Shown piece after piece: positions 51,598 through 61,193 of a DNA stretch of 64,000 bases (the stretch's first letter is position 1; every line of letters begins with the position of its first letter). This stretch comes from H2-BAC3 sp045863035 (GTDB lineage Bacteria; Bacteroidota; Ignavibacteria; Ignavibacteriales; Ignavibacteriaceae). The notes below the pieces were generated by a model. That model worked only from the letters and a program-made list of their open reading frames with translations, ran no database searches and had not been told where the DNA came from. Position numbers and translations under genes: made by a program. Where the stretch lies: contig BTUV01000009.1 in assembly GCA_045863035.1 (NCBI GenBank), forward strand, positions 10,662 through 74,661. The letters run 5' to 3'.

Positions 51598-51930
51598 CTT
51601 CTTCTTCCGTTGTAGTTATATGTAATTTTTATTTCAATTTGCATTAAAAAGAACTGCCGTAATGTGATTTAGTTACCAATAGCCGGGATATCTGATTTTT
51701 GGGCCATTACAGGGGTGAATGGAAGGGGGTTTTGTGACCGGGGCAACACGCTGAGAGGGGAGATTTGTCTGCATTGCCGGCAGAGAAATACCTTCGCTCT
51801 AATTATCAGTCAGTTACAGAAAACAACAAAAACAGCACTGAGCCAGAAACCGGGGCAACAGAGGTCATTTGATTACTTTACAATTAATGCTTATTATTCT
51901 AAGCAAAAATCCGGCGAATGGGTACAAATT
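51598..51930. other. Divergent intergenic region before the T9SS gene
   Basis: The open frame of the next gene extends back to 51715 in this stretch, but without a signal peptide, so I treat it as leader. The phrase accggggcaaca occurs twice (about 51738 and 51852). No clear promoter element was found. Confidence 0.45.
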
Positions 51931-54423
51931 ATGAAATCACCACCTAACCTCCTCCGGCTTCTGCTGCTGACAGGTTTGTTTACCACGGGTTTACTCCCGC
52001 AACAGAATTATAATGCCAACCCTGACTCTGCAAAAGAAAAACCCACCCAATACAGACGCACCATTGAACTTAATAAAAATTACCAGAGCTATGAAGAAAA
52101 ATACCGAGACCAGGACCTTGAGAAAGTAAAGCACAGCCAGTTCCCTTTAAGCGGAACCGGTGTCTGGACGGAGTTGAACCCTAAAGTGCCGAGAGTAACC
52201 TATTTTGGAATTCACTTTTTTAACAAAGATACCGGCTGGGCAGTAGGAGATTTAGGAGCCCTGATTAAAACCACAGACGGCGGGCTTAGCTGGAAAGTAA
52301 TTCAGACAAATACCACCAAACCGCTGCTTAAAGTAAGAAGTTATAACGGACAGATAGTAATAGCCACCGGCTATGACGGGCTGATTCTCCGCTCAACTGA
52401 TGGGGGTGAGACATTTGTTCATATCCTGAGCCGTCTGGGGAGTATGTTTGACCTCTGGGGCTTAGAACTGATTAACGACACCGTGGGCTGGGTCTGCGGT
52501 GCAACCGCCTTACTTAAAACTACGGACGGCGGGGAAAACTGGCAGAGAGTAAACACTCCCGGATATACCGGAAATATGTGGTGGATAGATTTTTTTAATG
52601 AACAGTATGGTTTTGCAGCCGCAGACGGAAAAGTCTTACGAACCACAGACGGGGGAAACAATTGGGAAGTACTGCAAGCCGGAGACAACCGCCCTTTATA
52701 CAGTATAGATGTAATAGACAGCTTGCACATAGCAGCGGCCGGATACGGGGGTACAAATTTTCTTGCCAAGAATATCTACAGCAGCGATGGAGGATATACA
52801 TGGGTAAACGGCGGGTTTTTAACAACAGAAGAAGTTAATTGTATCAGATATACAGACCGGGATACCGGATATTTGGTGATGAACGGAACCGGTTATTTCA
52901 AAACAACAGACCGAGGGCAAAATTGGGTGCAGGTAACAAACCAAATCGGTGAATATGAATTATCAATAGTCAGTCACAACATAGGTTATAGTGCGGGTAG
53001 TGTTCTTAAAATATATAAAGCCGAAGGAAACTTAGAAAGCTGGAGGAAGCTTATTCTGAACGAAGACTTCTCAGATGTGTTTTTTATAAATGAGTATAAG
53101 GGGTTTGTTTTAGGAAAAATTTTGTATAGAACAACTAATGGGGGAGTAAGCTGGGAGTCAAATGGACCGGGTGGTAGTTGTGTGCTTTTTGTTGACAGTC
53201 TTACTGGGTTCATAGGAAATCCGGGAGCTATATGGAAAACGACTGATGGTGGGGAGAATTGGTATATAACAAATGGTTCAAATGGAGCAAGTGTAATATT
53301 TTTTATAAACCATGAGACCGGCTGGGCTACTCGTAACAATATTATTTATAAAACTACAAATGGCGGAGAAAATTGGTTTGCTCAGTTTTCCGCTTTGTCA
53401 AGTATAAGATTTTCGGGAATTCATTTTGCGGATTCTTTATATGGCTGGACTGCAAATCTTGGAGGAAGACCTTACAAGACCATTGATGGCGGAAATAATT
53501 GGATACAGCAAACTAATTTAGATATTTGGGCAAGTTTAGATATTTTTATTAAAAGTTATTTATCGGGGTTTATTTTAGAAAGCAACAAACTTTATAAAAC
53601 AACAAATGGAGGTACTAGTTTCAACCTTATCCCTGATATTACGGGGTTTAGTGTTGCAGCAAAATTTAGCACCTACAGCGATAACATAATTTTCATCACT
53701 GGATACAAATCGTACCGTTCTATAAATGGCGGTTTAAGTTGGTTGACTTTTAATGAATTAACTGGGATAAAAATAAGTAAACTTAGTTTGCAAAGTCCAG
53801 GCATAGGTTATGCGGTTGGTGAATTGGGACTGGTCTTGAGGTATTATGATGAGGCATTGCCTGTTGAGCTGACTGATTTTACAGGAAGGATCAAAGAGAA
53901 TTTTGTTTTGCTGAGTTGGGTAACTGCAAGTGAGTCAAACAACAGAGGGTTTCTTGTCCAGAGAAGGAGGAAAGCAGATAAGAATTGGATAGATTTGGGC
54001 TTTGTTGGAGGAGCAGGAACTTCTCTATCAGAAAATCATTACCGTTTCATGGATGAATTATCTCAGGTTGGTAAATATAAATATCGCCTTAAACAGTTTG
54101 ATTTTAATGGTCAATATCAATATAGCGATGAGATTGAAACAGAGTACAATGGCAAATTCAGATTTGATCTTCAACAAAATTTTCCTAACCCATTTAATTC
54201 CATGACAAACATCAATTTTACATTACAAGAGAAAACACTCGTAAAGTTAATATTGTATGATATAACAGGAACAGAAATAAAAGAGATACTAAACGAAGAA
54301 TTGGAATCGGGATATTATTCGATTCAATTAAATTCAGAAGGTCTTAGTTCGGGTATATATTTTTATAAGATTATTACCAGCAGCAGCTTTACTTCGATAA
54401 AAAAACTAACAATAATAAAATAG
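51931..54423 (+). CDS. T9SS-secreted protein with BNR/Ycf48-like repeats
   Basis: The ATG at 51931 starts a signal peptide (MKSPPNLLRLLLLTGLFTTG) and gives 830 residues; an upstream frame from 51715 adds 72 residues that do not look like protein. About ten repeats carry TTDGG-NW motifs (LIKTTDGGLSWKVIQTN, LLKTTDGGENWQRVNTPG, KTTNGGENWFAQFSALS) typical of Ycf48/BNR/sortilin-like propellers. LPVELTDFTGRIKENFVLLS follows, and a T9SS type A sorting domain starts at QQNFPNPFNSMTNINFTLQE. It is probably displayed on the cell surface. Part of the second half is more AT-rich than the first. A truncated gene follows 12 bp later. Confidence 0.88.
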   Translation: MKSPPNLLRLLLLTGLFTTGLLPQQNYNANPDSAKEKPTQYRRTIELNKNYQSYEEKYRDQDLEKVKHSQFPLSGTGVWTELNPKVPRVTYFGIHFFNKDTGWAVGDLGALIKTTDGGLSWKVIQTNTTKPLLKVRSYNGQIVIATGYDGLILRSTDGGETFVHILSRLGSMFDLWGLELINDTVGWVCGATALLKTTDGGENWQRVNTPGYTGNMWWIDFFNEQYGFAAADGKVLRTTDGGNNWEVLQAGDNRPLYSIDVIDSLHIAAAGYGGTNFLAKNIYSSDGGYTWVNGGFLTTEEVNCIRYTDRDTGYLVMNGTGYFKTTDRGQNWVQVTNQIGEYELSIVSHNIGYSAGSVLKIYKAEGNLESWRKLILNEDFSDVFFINEYKGFVLGKILYRTTNGGVSWESNGPGGSCVLFVDSLTGFIGNPGAIWKTTDGGENWYITNGSNGASVIFFINHETGWATRNNIIYKTTNGGENWFAQFSALSSIRFSGIHFADSLYGWTANLGGRPYKTIDGGNNWIQQTNLDIWASLDIFIKSYLSGFILESNKLYKTTNGGTSFNLIPDITGFSVAAKFSTYSDNIIFITGYKSYRSINGGLSWLTFNELTGIKISKLSLQSPGIGYAVGELGLVLRYYDEALPVELTDFTGRIKENFVLLSWVTASESNNRGFLVQRRRKADKNWIDLGFVGGAGTSLSENHYRFMDELSQVGKYKYRLKQFDFNGQYQYSDEIETEYNGKFRFDLQQNFPNPFNSMTNINFTLQEKTLVKLILYDITGTEIKEILNEELESGYYSIQLNSEGLSSGIYFYKIITSSSFTSIKKLTIIK

Positions 54424-54435
54424 ATAGAGGCTACG

Positions 54436-54864
54436 ATGAAAAAACTTCTTATTTCGCTTATGCTTATACATAGCTGCTATTATTTAACAAAGGCACAGAC
54501 TTATGCGAGTGTTCCAGGCCCGGAGAATGTTTTGGTTGTATATAATATGTACTCTGCACTCTCAGATTCAGTTAAGGATTATTACATCAACGCCCGAAAC
54601 ATTCCCGCATCAAACGTCGTTCCTCTTTATTTGCCTGACACAGTCATAACCATTTATAATAATACTCACCCGGTAATAATTGCAGAAGGAGGGAATATAA
54701 TCCGCGATAAGCTTAACCATGAGTGGGGTACCTGGTATGCAACACAACACGCCTGGAAATATTTTTACCAATATATTGCTGCCCCCATAAAGCAGCATAT
54801 CGCTGAAAATAATCTGAATTCAATAGATACCGGCAATGTCCTGCAGAGAAGTTGCAAATGCTAA
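54436..54864 (+). pseudogene. Exported TIGR03790-like protein, truncated near the gap
   Basis: A signal peptide (MKKLLISLMLIHSCYYLTKA) is followed by SVPGPENVLVVYNMYSALSD and DYYINARNIPASNVVPLYLP. This resembles the opening of the TIGR03790 family of exported proteins, which are normally much longer. Residues to about 130 look normal; the last ten (NVLQRSCKC-like) come from a sequence that looks like an interspersed repeat, and the frame stops 93 bp before a scaffold gap. So the gene is either broken by the repeat or misassembled at the contig end. It would form an operon with the T9SS gene. Confidence 0.55.
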
Positions 54865-54957
54865 GGTCGGAGCAGAGAGGACTTGCGGGCAGTTTCTCGC
54901 AGATAAACGCAGAAGAAAAACAAGATTACCGGGATGAGCACATATCAACAAAACGAA
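54836..54957. repeat. Degenerate TCTGCG-type repeat at the contig end
   Basis: On the minus strand the text reads ttcttctgcgtttatctgcg, agaaactgcccgcaag, ctctctgctccgac: a chain of TCTGCG-like hexamers as in dispersed intergenic repeats of this type of genome. It truncates the preceding gene and abuts the gap. Identified by eye only. Confidence 0.45.
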
Positions 54958-55057
54958 NNNNNNNNNNNNNNNNNNNNNNNNNNNNNNNNNNNNNNNNNNN
55001 NNNNNNNNNNNNNNNNNNNNNNNNNNNNNNNNNNNNNNNNNNNNNNNNNNNNNNNNN
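54958..55057. other. Scaffold gap (100 N)
   Basis: A second gap of exactly 100 N, of unknown real length. It removes the end of hemB and whatever follows the truncated plus-strand gene. Confidence 0.97.
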
Positions 55058-56026
55058 TTGTTTTGCTGCTTCTTTTGCGAAGTAGGTTAAAATCATATCT
55101 GCCCCGGCGCGTTTTATAGCATAGAGCGACTCCATCATTACGCGTGGTTCGTCAATCCAGCCATTTGCACCGGCAGCTTTAATCATAGCATATTCACCAC
55201 TGACCTGATAAGCAGCAGTCGGCATCTTGAATGTATCCTTAACCTTTCTGATGATATCAAGATAAGGACCGGCTGGTTTAACCATTACAATATCAGCGTT
55301 TTCCTGAATATCAGCTTCCACTTCACGCAGGGCCTCTTCTGCATTGCCGATATCCATCTGATGTGAGCGGCGGTCACCAAAGGCCGGCGTTGAATCAGCA
55401 GCATCACGGAAAGGTCCGTAATATCCGGAAGCATATTTGGCAGCATAGCTCATGATCGGAATTTTAGTGTGTCCTTTATAGTCTAATGCTTTTCTGATTG
55501 CATATATACGGCCGTCCATCATGTCTGACGGGGCAATCATGTCAGCACCTGCATCAGCGTGCGAGAGTGCTTCTTTTACAAGCAGACTTACTGTTGCGTC
55601 ATTCACGATTTCTTCTCCGTCAAGCACTCCGCAGTGTCCGTGTGATGTATATTCGCACAGGCAGACATCGGTAATAACCAGAAGATTGGGAACTTCTTTT
55701 TTTATTGCACGTATTGCGCGTTGAATAATGCCGTTATCATCATAAGCGCCTGAGCCGACTTCATCTTTATGTTCCGGTATTCCGAAGAGTATTACTGCTT
55801 TAAGTCCGAGCGCTGCAACTTCCGCGCACTCCTTTACCAGCATATCAACAGAAAGCTGATAGACACCGGGCATTGACTTAACCGGGTTTTTTACCTTTTC
55901 TCCGGGAACGACAAAAAGCGGATAGATAAAATCATTTTTGGTTAAAACCGTTTCGCGCACTAAATCTCTGACCAGAGGATTATAGCGCAAGCGGCGGTAG
56001 CGTTTAATGGGGAGTTGTGATGACAT
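55058..56026 (-). CDS. hemB: Delta-aminolevulinic acid dehydratase (porphobilinogen synthase), 3' end missing
   Basis: 323 residues are visible; only the last few are lost in the gap. The enzyme joins two aminolevulinate molecules to porphobilinogen. Schiff-base lysines are Lys197 (SYAAKYASGYYGPF) and Lys250 (IVMVKPAGPYLDI). The zinc set is Cys122, Cys124 and Cys132 in DVCLCEYTSHGHCG, so this is the zinc-dependent form. Residues after the gap in the same frame are not part of the protein. It follows the protoporphyrinogen oxidase gene by 14 bp as the last visible gene of the heme cluster. Confidence 0.95.
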
Positions 56027-56040
56027 AAATATCTCTCTTA

Positions 56041-57417
56041 CTATAAACGTGAAAGCGCCTTTTCGGCGGTTAATTTTGAATTCTTAATACAATCGCCGAC
56101 TGATATACCGCCACGGTAATTGCCGGCAAGGATAATTTCAGGGAAGCGTTTTTCAAATTCATCAAAGTAACGCTCATGTTCTATATATCCGATAGTATAT
56201 TGCGGAATGGCTTTTGACCAGAACCGATGTGAAAGATAGACGGGGTCGGTTAATTCATCAATGCCCATAATTTCCCGAAACTCACGCAGAGCTGAGTTAA
56301 TAACTTTTTCGCGGTCTTCTGTCGCGATTTGTGAGTTGCGTGCGCCTCCGGCAAAGAGAGTGAATGACGCGGTGGTTTCTGCTGTCCTGCCGGGGAAGAG
56401 CACACTGCTCCAGATGGCGCCAAGAAAACTCCGTTTTTCTTTTTCCGGAATAAGGAATCCGAATCCGTCAAGAGGTTGTTTTATCGCCGATTTCTCAAAC
56501 GCGGCATAGATAACCATGACCGGGGGATAATATACTGCATCAAGGTGATTGGAAAGCGTTGCGTCAAATTTTCTGAGGAGTGATGATGCAATAAACGCGG
56601 GAGATGTATTGATGATGATATCGGCCTCAAACTGTTTTACGGCTCCGGCGTTATTATAAGAAAGTATATACTTATTGTTTTCCTTGCTTATCTCCTGAAC
56701 ATCCGCAAGCGGAATAAAACGGTCTTTCAGCTTTGCGGCTATGGCGCGGGGGAGCGTCTGCATGCCGCTTTTGAATGAAAACATCTTAGCTGATTGCTTT
56801 GATTTTTCAGCGCGTTTTTTTCTTTTGCGGATGGAACGTATAGTGCCGAGAATCAGTCCGCCGTATTCATCTTCAAGTTCATAGAGTTTCGGGAAGGAAG
56901 ATTTAACCGAAAGATCTTCCGGGCGACCGGCATAGACACCTGAGACAAAGGGGTTGATGGCATAATCAAGAAACTCACGACCCAGCCGCCGCTCCACAAA
57001 CTGTGCAACACTTTGGTAATAACCGTCTTTTGACCTGCCGACAAGGGGTTCAGCCATCAGGCGGAGTTTTGCTTTTGTTGAAAAGAGGTTGCTTTTCAAA
57101 AAGAGAGAAGGTGACATCGGGAGGGGATGAAGTGTGCCATCACGCAATATATACCGCTTGTTTCCGGTCGAACTTGCATAGATAAACTCATCCTGAAGAT
57201 CAAGACCTTCAACCATTTCCTGCAGCAGCGGCGTGGTCTCAAGTCCGCTGTTAGGTCCGCGGTCAAAAAGAAAACCGGTTTCGCTATGGCTTTCCATAGA
57301 ACCGCCTGCTTCCGTGCCCTTCTCCAGAACATAGACATCGGCGTTTGATTTGTAAAGCCAATACGCGATGGAAAGACCGGAGATTCCTCCGCCAATGATT
57401 GCAATTCGTTTAGACAC
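56041..57417 (-). CDS. hemG: Protoporphyrinogen/coproporphyrinogen oxidase (FAD type)
   Basis: A 458-residue flavoprotein. The N-terminal dinucleotide loop is IAIIGGGISGLSIAYWLYKS (FAD site), followed by EKGTEAGGSMESH. ILAGNYRGGISVGDCIKNSK near the C-terminus is the second FAD-binding signature of the HemY/HemG family. It oxidises protoporphyrinogen IX, or coproporphyrinogen III in coproporphyrin-dependent bacteria, to the porphyrin. The two cannot be told apart here. It lies between hemA and hemB in one operon. Confidence 0.9.
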   Translation of the reverse strand: MSKRIAIIGGGISGLSIAYWLYKSNADVYVLEKGTEAGGSMESHSETGFLFDRGPNSGLETTPLLQEMVEGLDLQDEFIYASSTGNKRYILRDGTLHPLPMSPSLFLKSNLFSTKAKLRLMAEPLVGRSKDGYYQSVAQFVERRLGREFLDYAINPFVSGVYAGRPEDLSVKSSFPKLYELEDEYGGLILGTIRSIRKRKKRAEKSKQSAKMFSFKSGMQTLPRAIAAKLKDRFIPLADVQEISKENNKYILSYNNAGAVKQFEADIIINTSPAFIASSLLRKFDATLSNHLDAVYYPPVMVIYAAFEKSAIKQPLDGFGFLIPEKEKRSFLGAIWSSVLFPGRTAETTASFTLFAGGARNSQIATEDREKVINSALREFREIMGIDELTDPVYLSHRFWSKAIPQYTIGYIEHERYFDEFEKRFPEIILAGNYRGGISVGDCIKNSKLTAEKALSRL

Positions 57418-57455
57418 CTGAAAACCTCTTTTCTTCTCGTTGTATATACACAGTG

Positions 57456-58736
57456 TTATTCGTTCCGGTTATCGCCGCTGTTTATTCCGAAAAGCTCCCT
57501 CAGTATTGCGATTTTTGCCATTGCTTCAGGGGACTGCACTCCCTGTTCGGCAACCTTTCTGAGTTCAACAGTCGGATGATGTAAAAGTTTGTTAACAATA
57601 CGCCTGGTAATAATTTCCAGTTTTTCGCGGTCAGCATCAGAAAACTTATTGATCTGATTGCGCACCTCATCGGCTCTGATTTCCTCGAAATGATCACGCA
57701 GCGATTTAATGGTCGGCGCGATTTCCAGGGCATTATACCAGTTATAAAAGGCGACAAGCTCTTCAGTGATAATGTTTTGCGCTTTGGGAATTTCATCACG
57801 GCGCTTCTTCAGATTCTGATCAACAATAATGTTGAGCGAATCTATATCGTAATAAAAAACATTATCAATTTTTTTTATTTCAGGAGATATATCACGCGGA
57901 ACGGCGATATCCATAAAAACAGATGCAGTCTGACCCCGCCTTTTCATCATTTGCTTTACATCGTCCTGTGTAATAATAATGTCAGGTGCGGAGGTGGCAG
58001 CTACAATAATGTCATACTCATGAAGATTAGAGCGGAACTGATCAAACGGGACAACACGGGCTGAAAGTTTTTCAGCAACAGATTCAGCTTTGCTTTGTGT
58101 CCGGTTTGTAAGAACCAATCGTCCGATACCTTTGTCGCGCAGGTGTTTGGCCGCAAGCTCGCCTGTTTCACCCGTTCCGATAACCAGCGCTGATTTTTTA
58201 TTGAGACCCGAAAAGATTTTTTCTATAAGCTGAATCGCCGCATAGCTCACCGTAATAGCGCCATCGCTGATGGTTGTTTCGGTTTTAACTCTTTTCCCAA
58301 CCCGTGCGGCCGAGTCAAAAACCCGCTTCATCAGAAATCCGGCAAAGTTTTTTTCCTCTGCCATCTGGAATGATTCCTTCACCTGACCGAGTATCTGATT
58401 GTCTCCCACCATTAGTGAATCAATGCCTGAGGCAACACGGAAGAGGTGATTGAGAGCTGAGCAGCTAAAGAACTTCTGAAAATTATCGTCAGAAATGTTA
58501 CCGACCGGTTTGCGTTCGATCAGGAATTTTTCAAGATCAATGTAGTTAATACCCGAAGCCGCCGGGATGCCGTATATCTCGGTGCGGTTACAGGTTGAAA
58601 TGATAAAACCTTCAGAAAAGTATTTTCCCCTCAGGTCATCCAGATAAACCTTAATTTCTTCCGGCGACAAATGCAAAGATTCGCGCAGTTCAACCGGAGC
58701 GGTTTTATGATTTACAGAAACAGCTAATATATCCAT
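57456..58736 (-). CDS. hemA: Glutamyl-tRNA reductase
   Basis: A 426-residue enzyme that reduces glutamyl-tRNA to glutamate-1-semialdehyde, the first committed step of the C5 heme pathway. The catalytic Cys49 is in FIISTCNRTEIYG. The NADPH-binding loop is VIGTGETGELAAKHL (about 187), and the C-terminal dimerisation helix includes RRIVNKLLHHPTVELRKVAE. Full length. It follows the CcsA-like gene by 46 bp, the same order as HemX-HemA in other bacteria. Confidence 0.96.
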   Translation of the reverse strand: MDILAVSVNHKTAPVELRESLHLSPEEIKVYLDDLRGKYFSEGFIISTCNRTEIYGIPAASGINYIDLEKFLIERKPVGNISDDNFQKFFSCSALNHLFRVASGIDSLMVGDNQILGQVKESFQMAEEKNFAGFLMKRVFDSAARVGKRVKTETTISDGAITVSYAAIQLIEKIFSGLNKKSALVIGTGETGELAAKHLRDKGIGRLVLTNRTQSKAESVAEKLSARVVPFDQFRSNLHEYDIIVAATSAPDIIITQDDVKQMMKRRGQTASVFMDIAVPRDISPEIKKIDNVFYYDIDSLNIIVDQNLKKRRDEIPKAQNIITEELVAFYNWYNALEIAPTIKSLRDHFEEIRADEVRNQINKFSDADREKLEIITRRIVNKLLHHPTVELRKVAEQGVQSPEAMAKIAILRELFGINSGDNRNE

Positions 58737-58782
58737 CGCGTCAGGGAATTACACACATATATATAATAAAGCAGCAGACATT

Positions 58783-59613
58783 TCAGTAAAATGAATGAAA
58801 ACTCTTTGAAAGAAAATTCGTAACTATGGTTGATACGATTGCAAGGATGAAGCCCATAATGGAAGTAATAACAACTTTTTTACCGAACCATTTACCACTG
58901 AATTTTAAGGTGATTCCTATGCCATACATCAGCCAGACAAGCGCCGTGGCAATCAGTTTCGGATCAAAAAATGAGAAATTCGGGAAGGCCTGAGGCAGCC
59001 AGATAATACCTATAACCATGGCGATGGTCAGCAGAACAAAGCCAATAATGGCTGAATAAAAACTCAGTTTTTCAAGCAGCTCCAGATTGGGGAGGCGTTC
59101 AAAAAGGAGTCCGTATTTGTTGATTTTCAAATCCTTATAAAGAGTCAGGTAGAGGAAACCATACACGGCTGAAATAGTGATGCCTGAGTAACCCAGAAGA
59201 GCACTGAAAACATGGGTGCCGAGCAGGTTGCTTCGGAGGATATCCCGCACCTGAACTAAATCCTCAATAAACAGGGTTGATATAGTCTGAAAAATTACCG
59301 CTATGAAAATGATAAAAACCCCCGTACCTCTGATATCGGTCAGAAGTTCAAGGATGAAATAAGAAAAGCAGACCGAGAAGGCCAAAACGGTGAAAATCTC
59401 AAACACATTGGTTATTGGCGGGTGGTCGAATGCTATTGTCCGGATGATGAGGTAGAAAAAATGCACCAAAAGTGAGACAAAAAGCAACACCCGGGTAAGA
59501 TTTTTGGTAAACTTTTCACCGCGCAGGAAATCATACAAATATCCGCCAAAAAGGAGGAGATAGAGTATGAAAACAATCACATTTGCTATATCAACGACCT
59601 GTGGCATTCTCAT
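58783..59613 (-). CDS. CcsA/HemX-like cytochrome-assembly membrane protein
   Basis: A 276-residue protein with eight membrane helices and the CcsA/CcmC-type histidine pattern: DHPPITNVFEIFTVLAF (His in loop 1), GTHVFSALLGYSGITISAVY in the middle and KLIATALVWLMYGIGITLKF near the end. It resembles HemX, which controls HemA amount, and the CcsA proteins of cytochrome c maturation system II. The WWD heme-handling motif of CcsA is not evident, which favours the HemX type. It is the first gene of the heme operon. Confidence 0.82.
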   Translation of the reverse strand: MRMPQVVDIANVIVFILYLLLFGGYLYDFLRGEKFTKNLTRVLLFVSLLVHFFYLIIRTIAFDHPPITNVFEIFTVLAFSVCFSYFILELLTDIRGTGVFIIFIAVIFQTISTLFIEDLVQVRDILRSNLLGTHVFSALLGYSGITISAVYGFLYLTLYKDLKINKYGLLFERLPNLELLEKLSFYSAIIGFVLLTIAMVIGIIWLPQAFPNFSFFDPKLIATALVWLMYGIGITLKFSGKWFGKKVVITSIMGFILAIVSTIVTNFLSKSFHSFY

Positions 59614-59843
59614 TTCTTGTAATACTGTTCTTAAAATTAACCATAATGGCTAAAAACGGCAATTATTAAATAATTACATGGTTTGAGCAATATAAAACAA
59701 TTATTGTGCCACCCGTGGTTAAACGTGAGATAAAACACGGTAAAAAGTGCACAAAAAAAGAAATCTTTATTGTAAGCCCGATATTTGATATATTAGACAT
59801 TCAAATTTTAACGAAAAAATCATTCATCACTTCAGGAGGATAA

Positions 59844-60305
59844 ATGTTCTCAAGCAAAGTTCTCAGATTATTTGTTGTGCTGTTCATGGGTACAGCAGTA
59901 TTCTTTACCGGTTGCGAAAAGAAAGATCAGCCGGCTAATAATGACACACCAAATACCACGACTGTTGACACAGTTAAAACCCCGCCGGCTCCGGTAACCC
60001 CAACCCTCACCGGTAACTGGTCAGGTAAATTCAGGGACAAGAAAATGGTTCTGAAAGTTGCCTCACAGACCGGAAACGATTTTGAAGGCGAAACCACTGT
60101 TAGCTGGGCAAAGCCGCTTGTTTCAAAAGTTAAAGGAACTGTAGATCCGGCAACAAAATCTCTCAAATTCGAAGATGTTGAGAGAGGACCGGATGCAGGT
60201 CTCTATGAAGGTACTCTGAGCGAAGACGGAAAAACCTTTACCGGTAAATTTTCTCTTAACTCAAAGCCGAATCAGACCTTTGACGTAACTCTTAAAATGG
60301 ACTAA
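59844..60305 (+). CDS. Lipoprotein of unknown function
   Basis: A 153-residue lipoprotein. The signal peptide ends in the lipobox FTGC with Cys24, and a Thr/Pro-rich linker (about 32-55) follows. A small beta-rich domain begins LTGNWSGKFRDKKMVLKV and contains SEDGKTFTGKFSL. The AGGAGG site lies 6 bp before the ATG. The domain resembles short extracytoplasmic beta-barrels of uncertain family. Thirty bp separate it from a second lipoprotein gene, so they are co-transcribed and end at the terminator at 61111. Confidence 0.75.
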   Translation: MFSSKVLRLFVVLFMGTAVFFTGCEKKDQPANNDTPNTTTVDTVKTPPAPVTPTLTGNWSGKFRDKKMVLKVASQTGNDFEGETTVSWAKPLVSKVKGTVDPATKSLKFEDVERGPDAGLYEGTLSEDGKTFTGKFSLNSKPNQTFDVTLKMD

Positions 60306-60335
60306 AATTTAATTATATATCTCAGGAGATAATCT

Positions 60336-61082
60336 ATGAAAAAACTTCTTTATTCAATGATGTTCCTGTCGCTCGGATTTTTCCTTGCGTCATGCGACGA
60401 AACAACAACAGATCCGGATCCGGTTGGCGGAACAGGTAATATTGTTATTACCTCAACACCTTCAGGCGCTCAGATTTTTCAGGGTACAACTAATAGTGGC
60501 AAAGTTACACCTGATACACTTAAGAATGTAACAGCTGGTTCAGTCAGCGTCACTCTTAAGCTGAATGATTACACTGACACAACTTTTACTGTTACTGTTA
60601 CCTCAGGTCAGACAACCAGCAAAGCGGTAACCCTGACCCCGACCCCTCTCTTGGTCACTTCATTTAACGATATCCAGCTTTATGAAAAAGCAGCCACTGG
60701 TTTCTCAGGTCTTAAACTTTCAACCGGTACCAGAGTAAGTTCAACTTCAGCCGATGCTGATTTGTTCTATGATGTTACTGAAATAAAGAGCCAGCACCTG
60801 CGTCCGGGTACAACTCTCCGTTACACTGATTTCTATAACAATGTAACTTCAACCAACATTGATGATGGTGTTGATGCTCCGGCATATTCAAGCACCAGCG
60901 GTGAGTGGACTTACACCAAGTCAGCAAGTGCTTCGACCTATAGTTTCCTCTATACCAATGATCTTCTTTTTGCAAAACTGAAGGTTACCTCATCAGGCGG
61001 CGGCACTGGCCCATCTGATCCGGATAAATGGGTTAAAGTATCCTATAAGATTAACTTGACCCCAAGAGACAAGAGATTCTAA
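60336..61082 (+). CDS. Lipoprotein with PEGA-like domain
   Basis: A 248-residue lipoprotein with lipobox LASC and Cys20. Residues about 33-100 form a PEGA-like repeat: GNIVITSTPSGAQIFQGTTN, then TPDTLKNVTAGSVSVTLKLN, a surface-adhesion type of beta domain. The second half (about 108-248) has the pattern of HmuY-type proteins (LYDV/SSTSADADLFYD, then WVKVSYKI) but lacks a clear ligand site. A strong terminator follows. The last 28 codons plus the terminator are duplicated at 63269-63414. Confidence 0.75.
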   Translation: MKKLLYSMMFLSLGFFLASCDETTTDPDPVGGTGNIVITSTPSGAQIFQGTTNSGKVTPDTLKNVTAGSVSVTLKLNDYTDTTFTVTVTSGQTTSKAVTLTPTPLLVTSFNDIQLYEKAATGFSGLKLSTGTRVSSTSADADLFYDVTEIKSQHLRPGTTLRYTDFYNNVTSTNIDDGVDAPAYSSTSGEWTYTKSASASTYSFLYTNDLLFAKLKVTSSGGGTGPSDPDKWVKVSYKINLTPRDKRF

Positions 61083-61143
61083 TTTAGAATTCAGCTCTTA
61101 AAGCAAAAAAGCCGCCCCGTGAAAACAGGGCGGCTTTTTTTAT
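60998..61143. repeat. 146-bp direct repeat, left copy
   Basis: It covers the last 28 codons of the PEGA lipoprotein gene with its stop codon and the whole terminator. The right copy at 63269-63414 differs at a single base (T61007 is A63278, a silent Thr codon change). The interval is 2271 bp. Confidence 0.95.
61111..61141 (+). terminator. Rho-independent terminator of the lipoprotein pair
   Basis: A 7-bp stem GCCGCCC/GGGCGGC with a 10-nt loop, followed by seven T. A run of six A before the stem would also allow it to work on the opposite strand for the convergent WG-repeat gene. Confidence 0.9.
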
Positions 61144-61193
61144 TTTATTCTTGAATGAATGATTATAATTATTATAAAATCTCTAATGTCTGG

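Noticed and set aside
51715..51930. 72-residue N-terminal extension of the T9SS BNR-repeat protein
   Set aside because: It places the signal peptide inside the protein; the internal ATG at 51931 gives a normal secreted protein.
59696..59711. Minus-strand TGGCACAATAATTGTT upstream of the heme operon as a sigma-54 promoter
   Set aside because: Spacing and -24 element fit, but the invariant C of the -12 GC is replaced by T. Too weak to annotate; worth remembering if rpoN targets are mapped.
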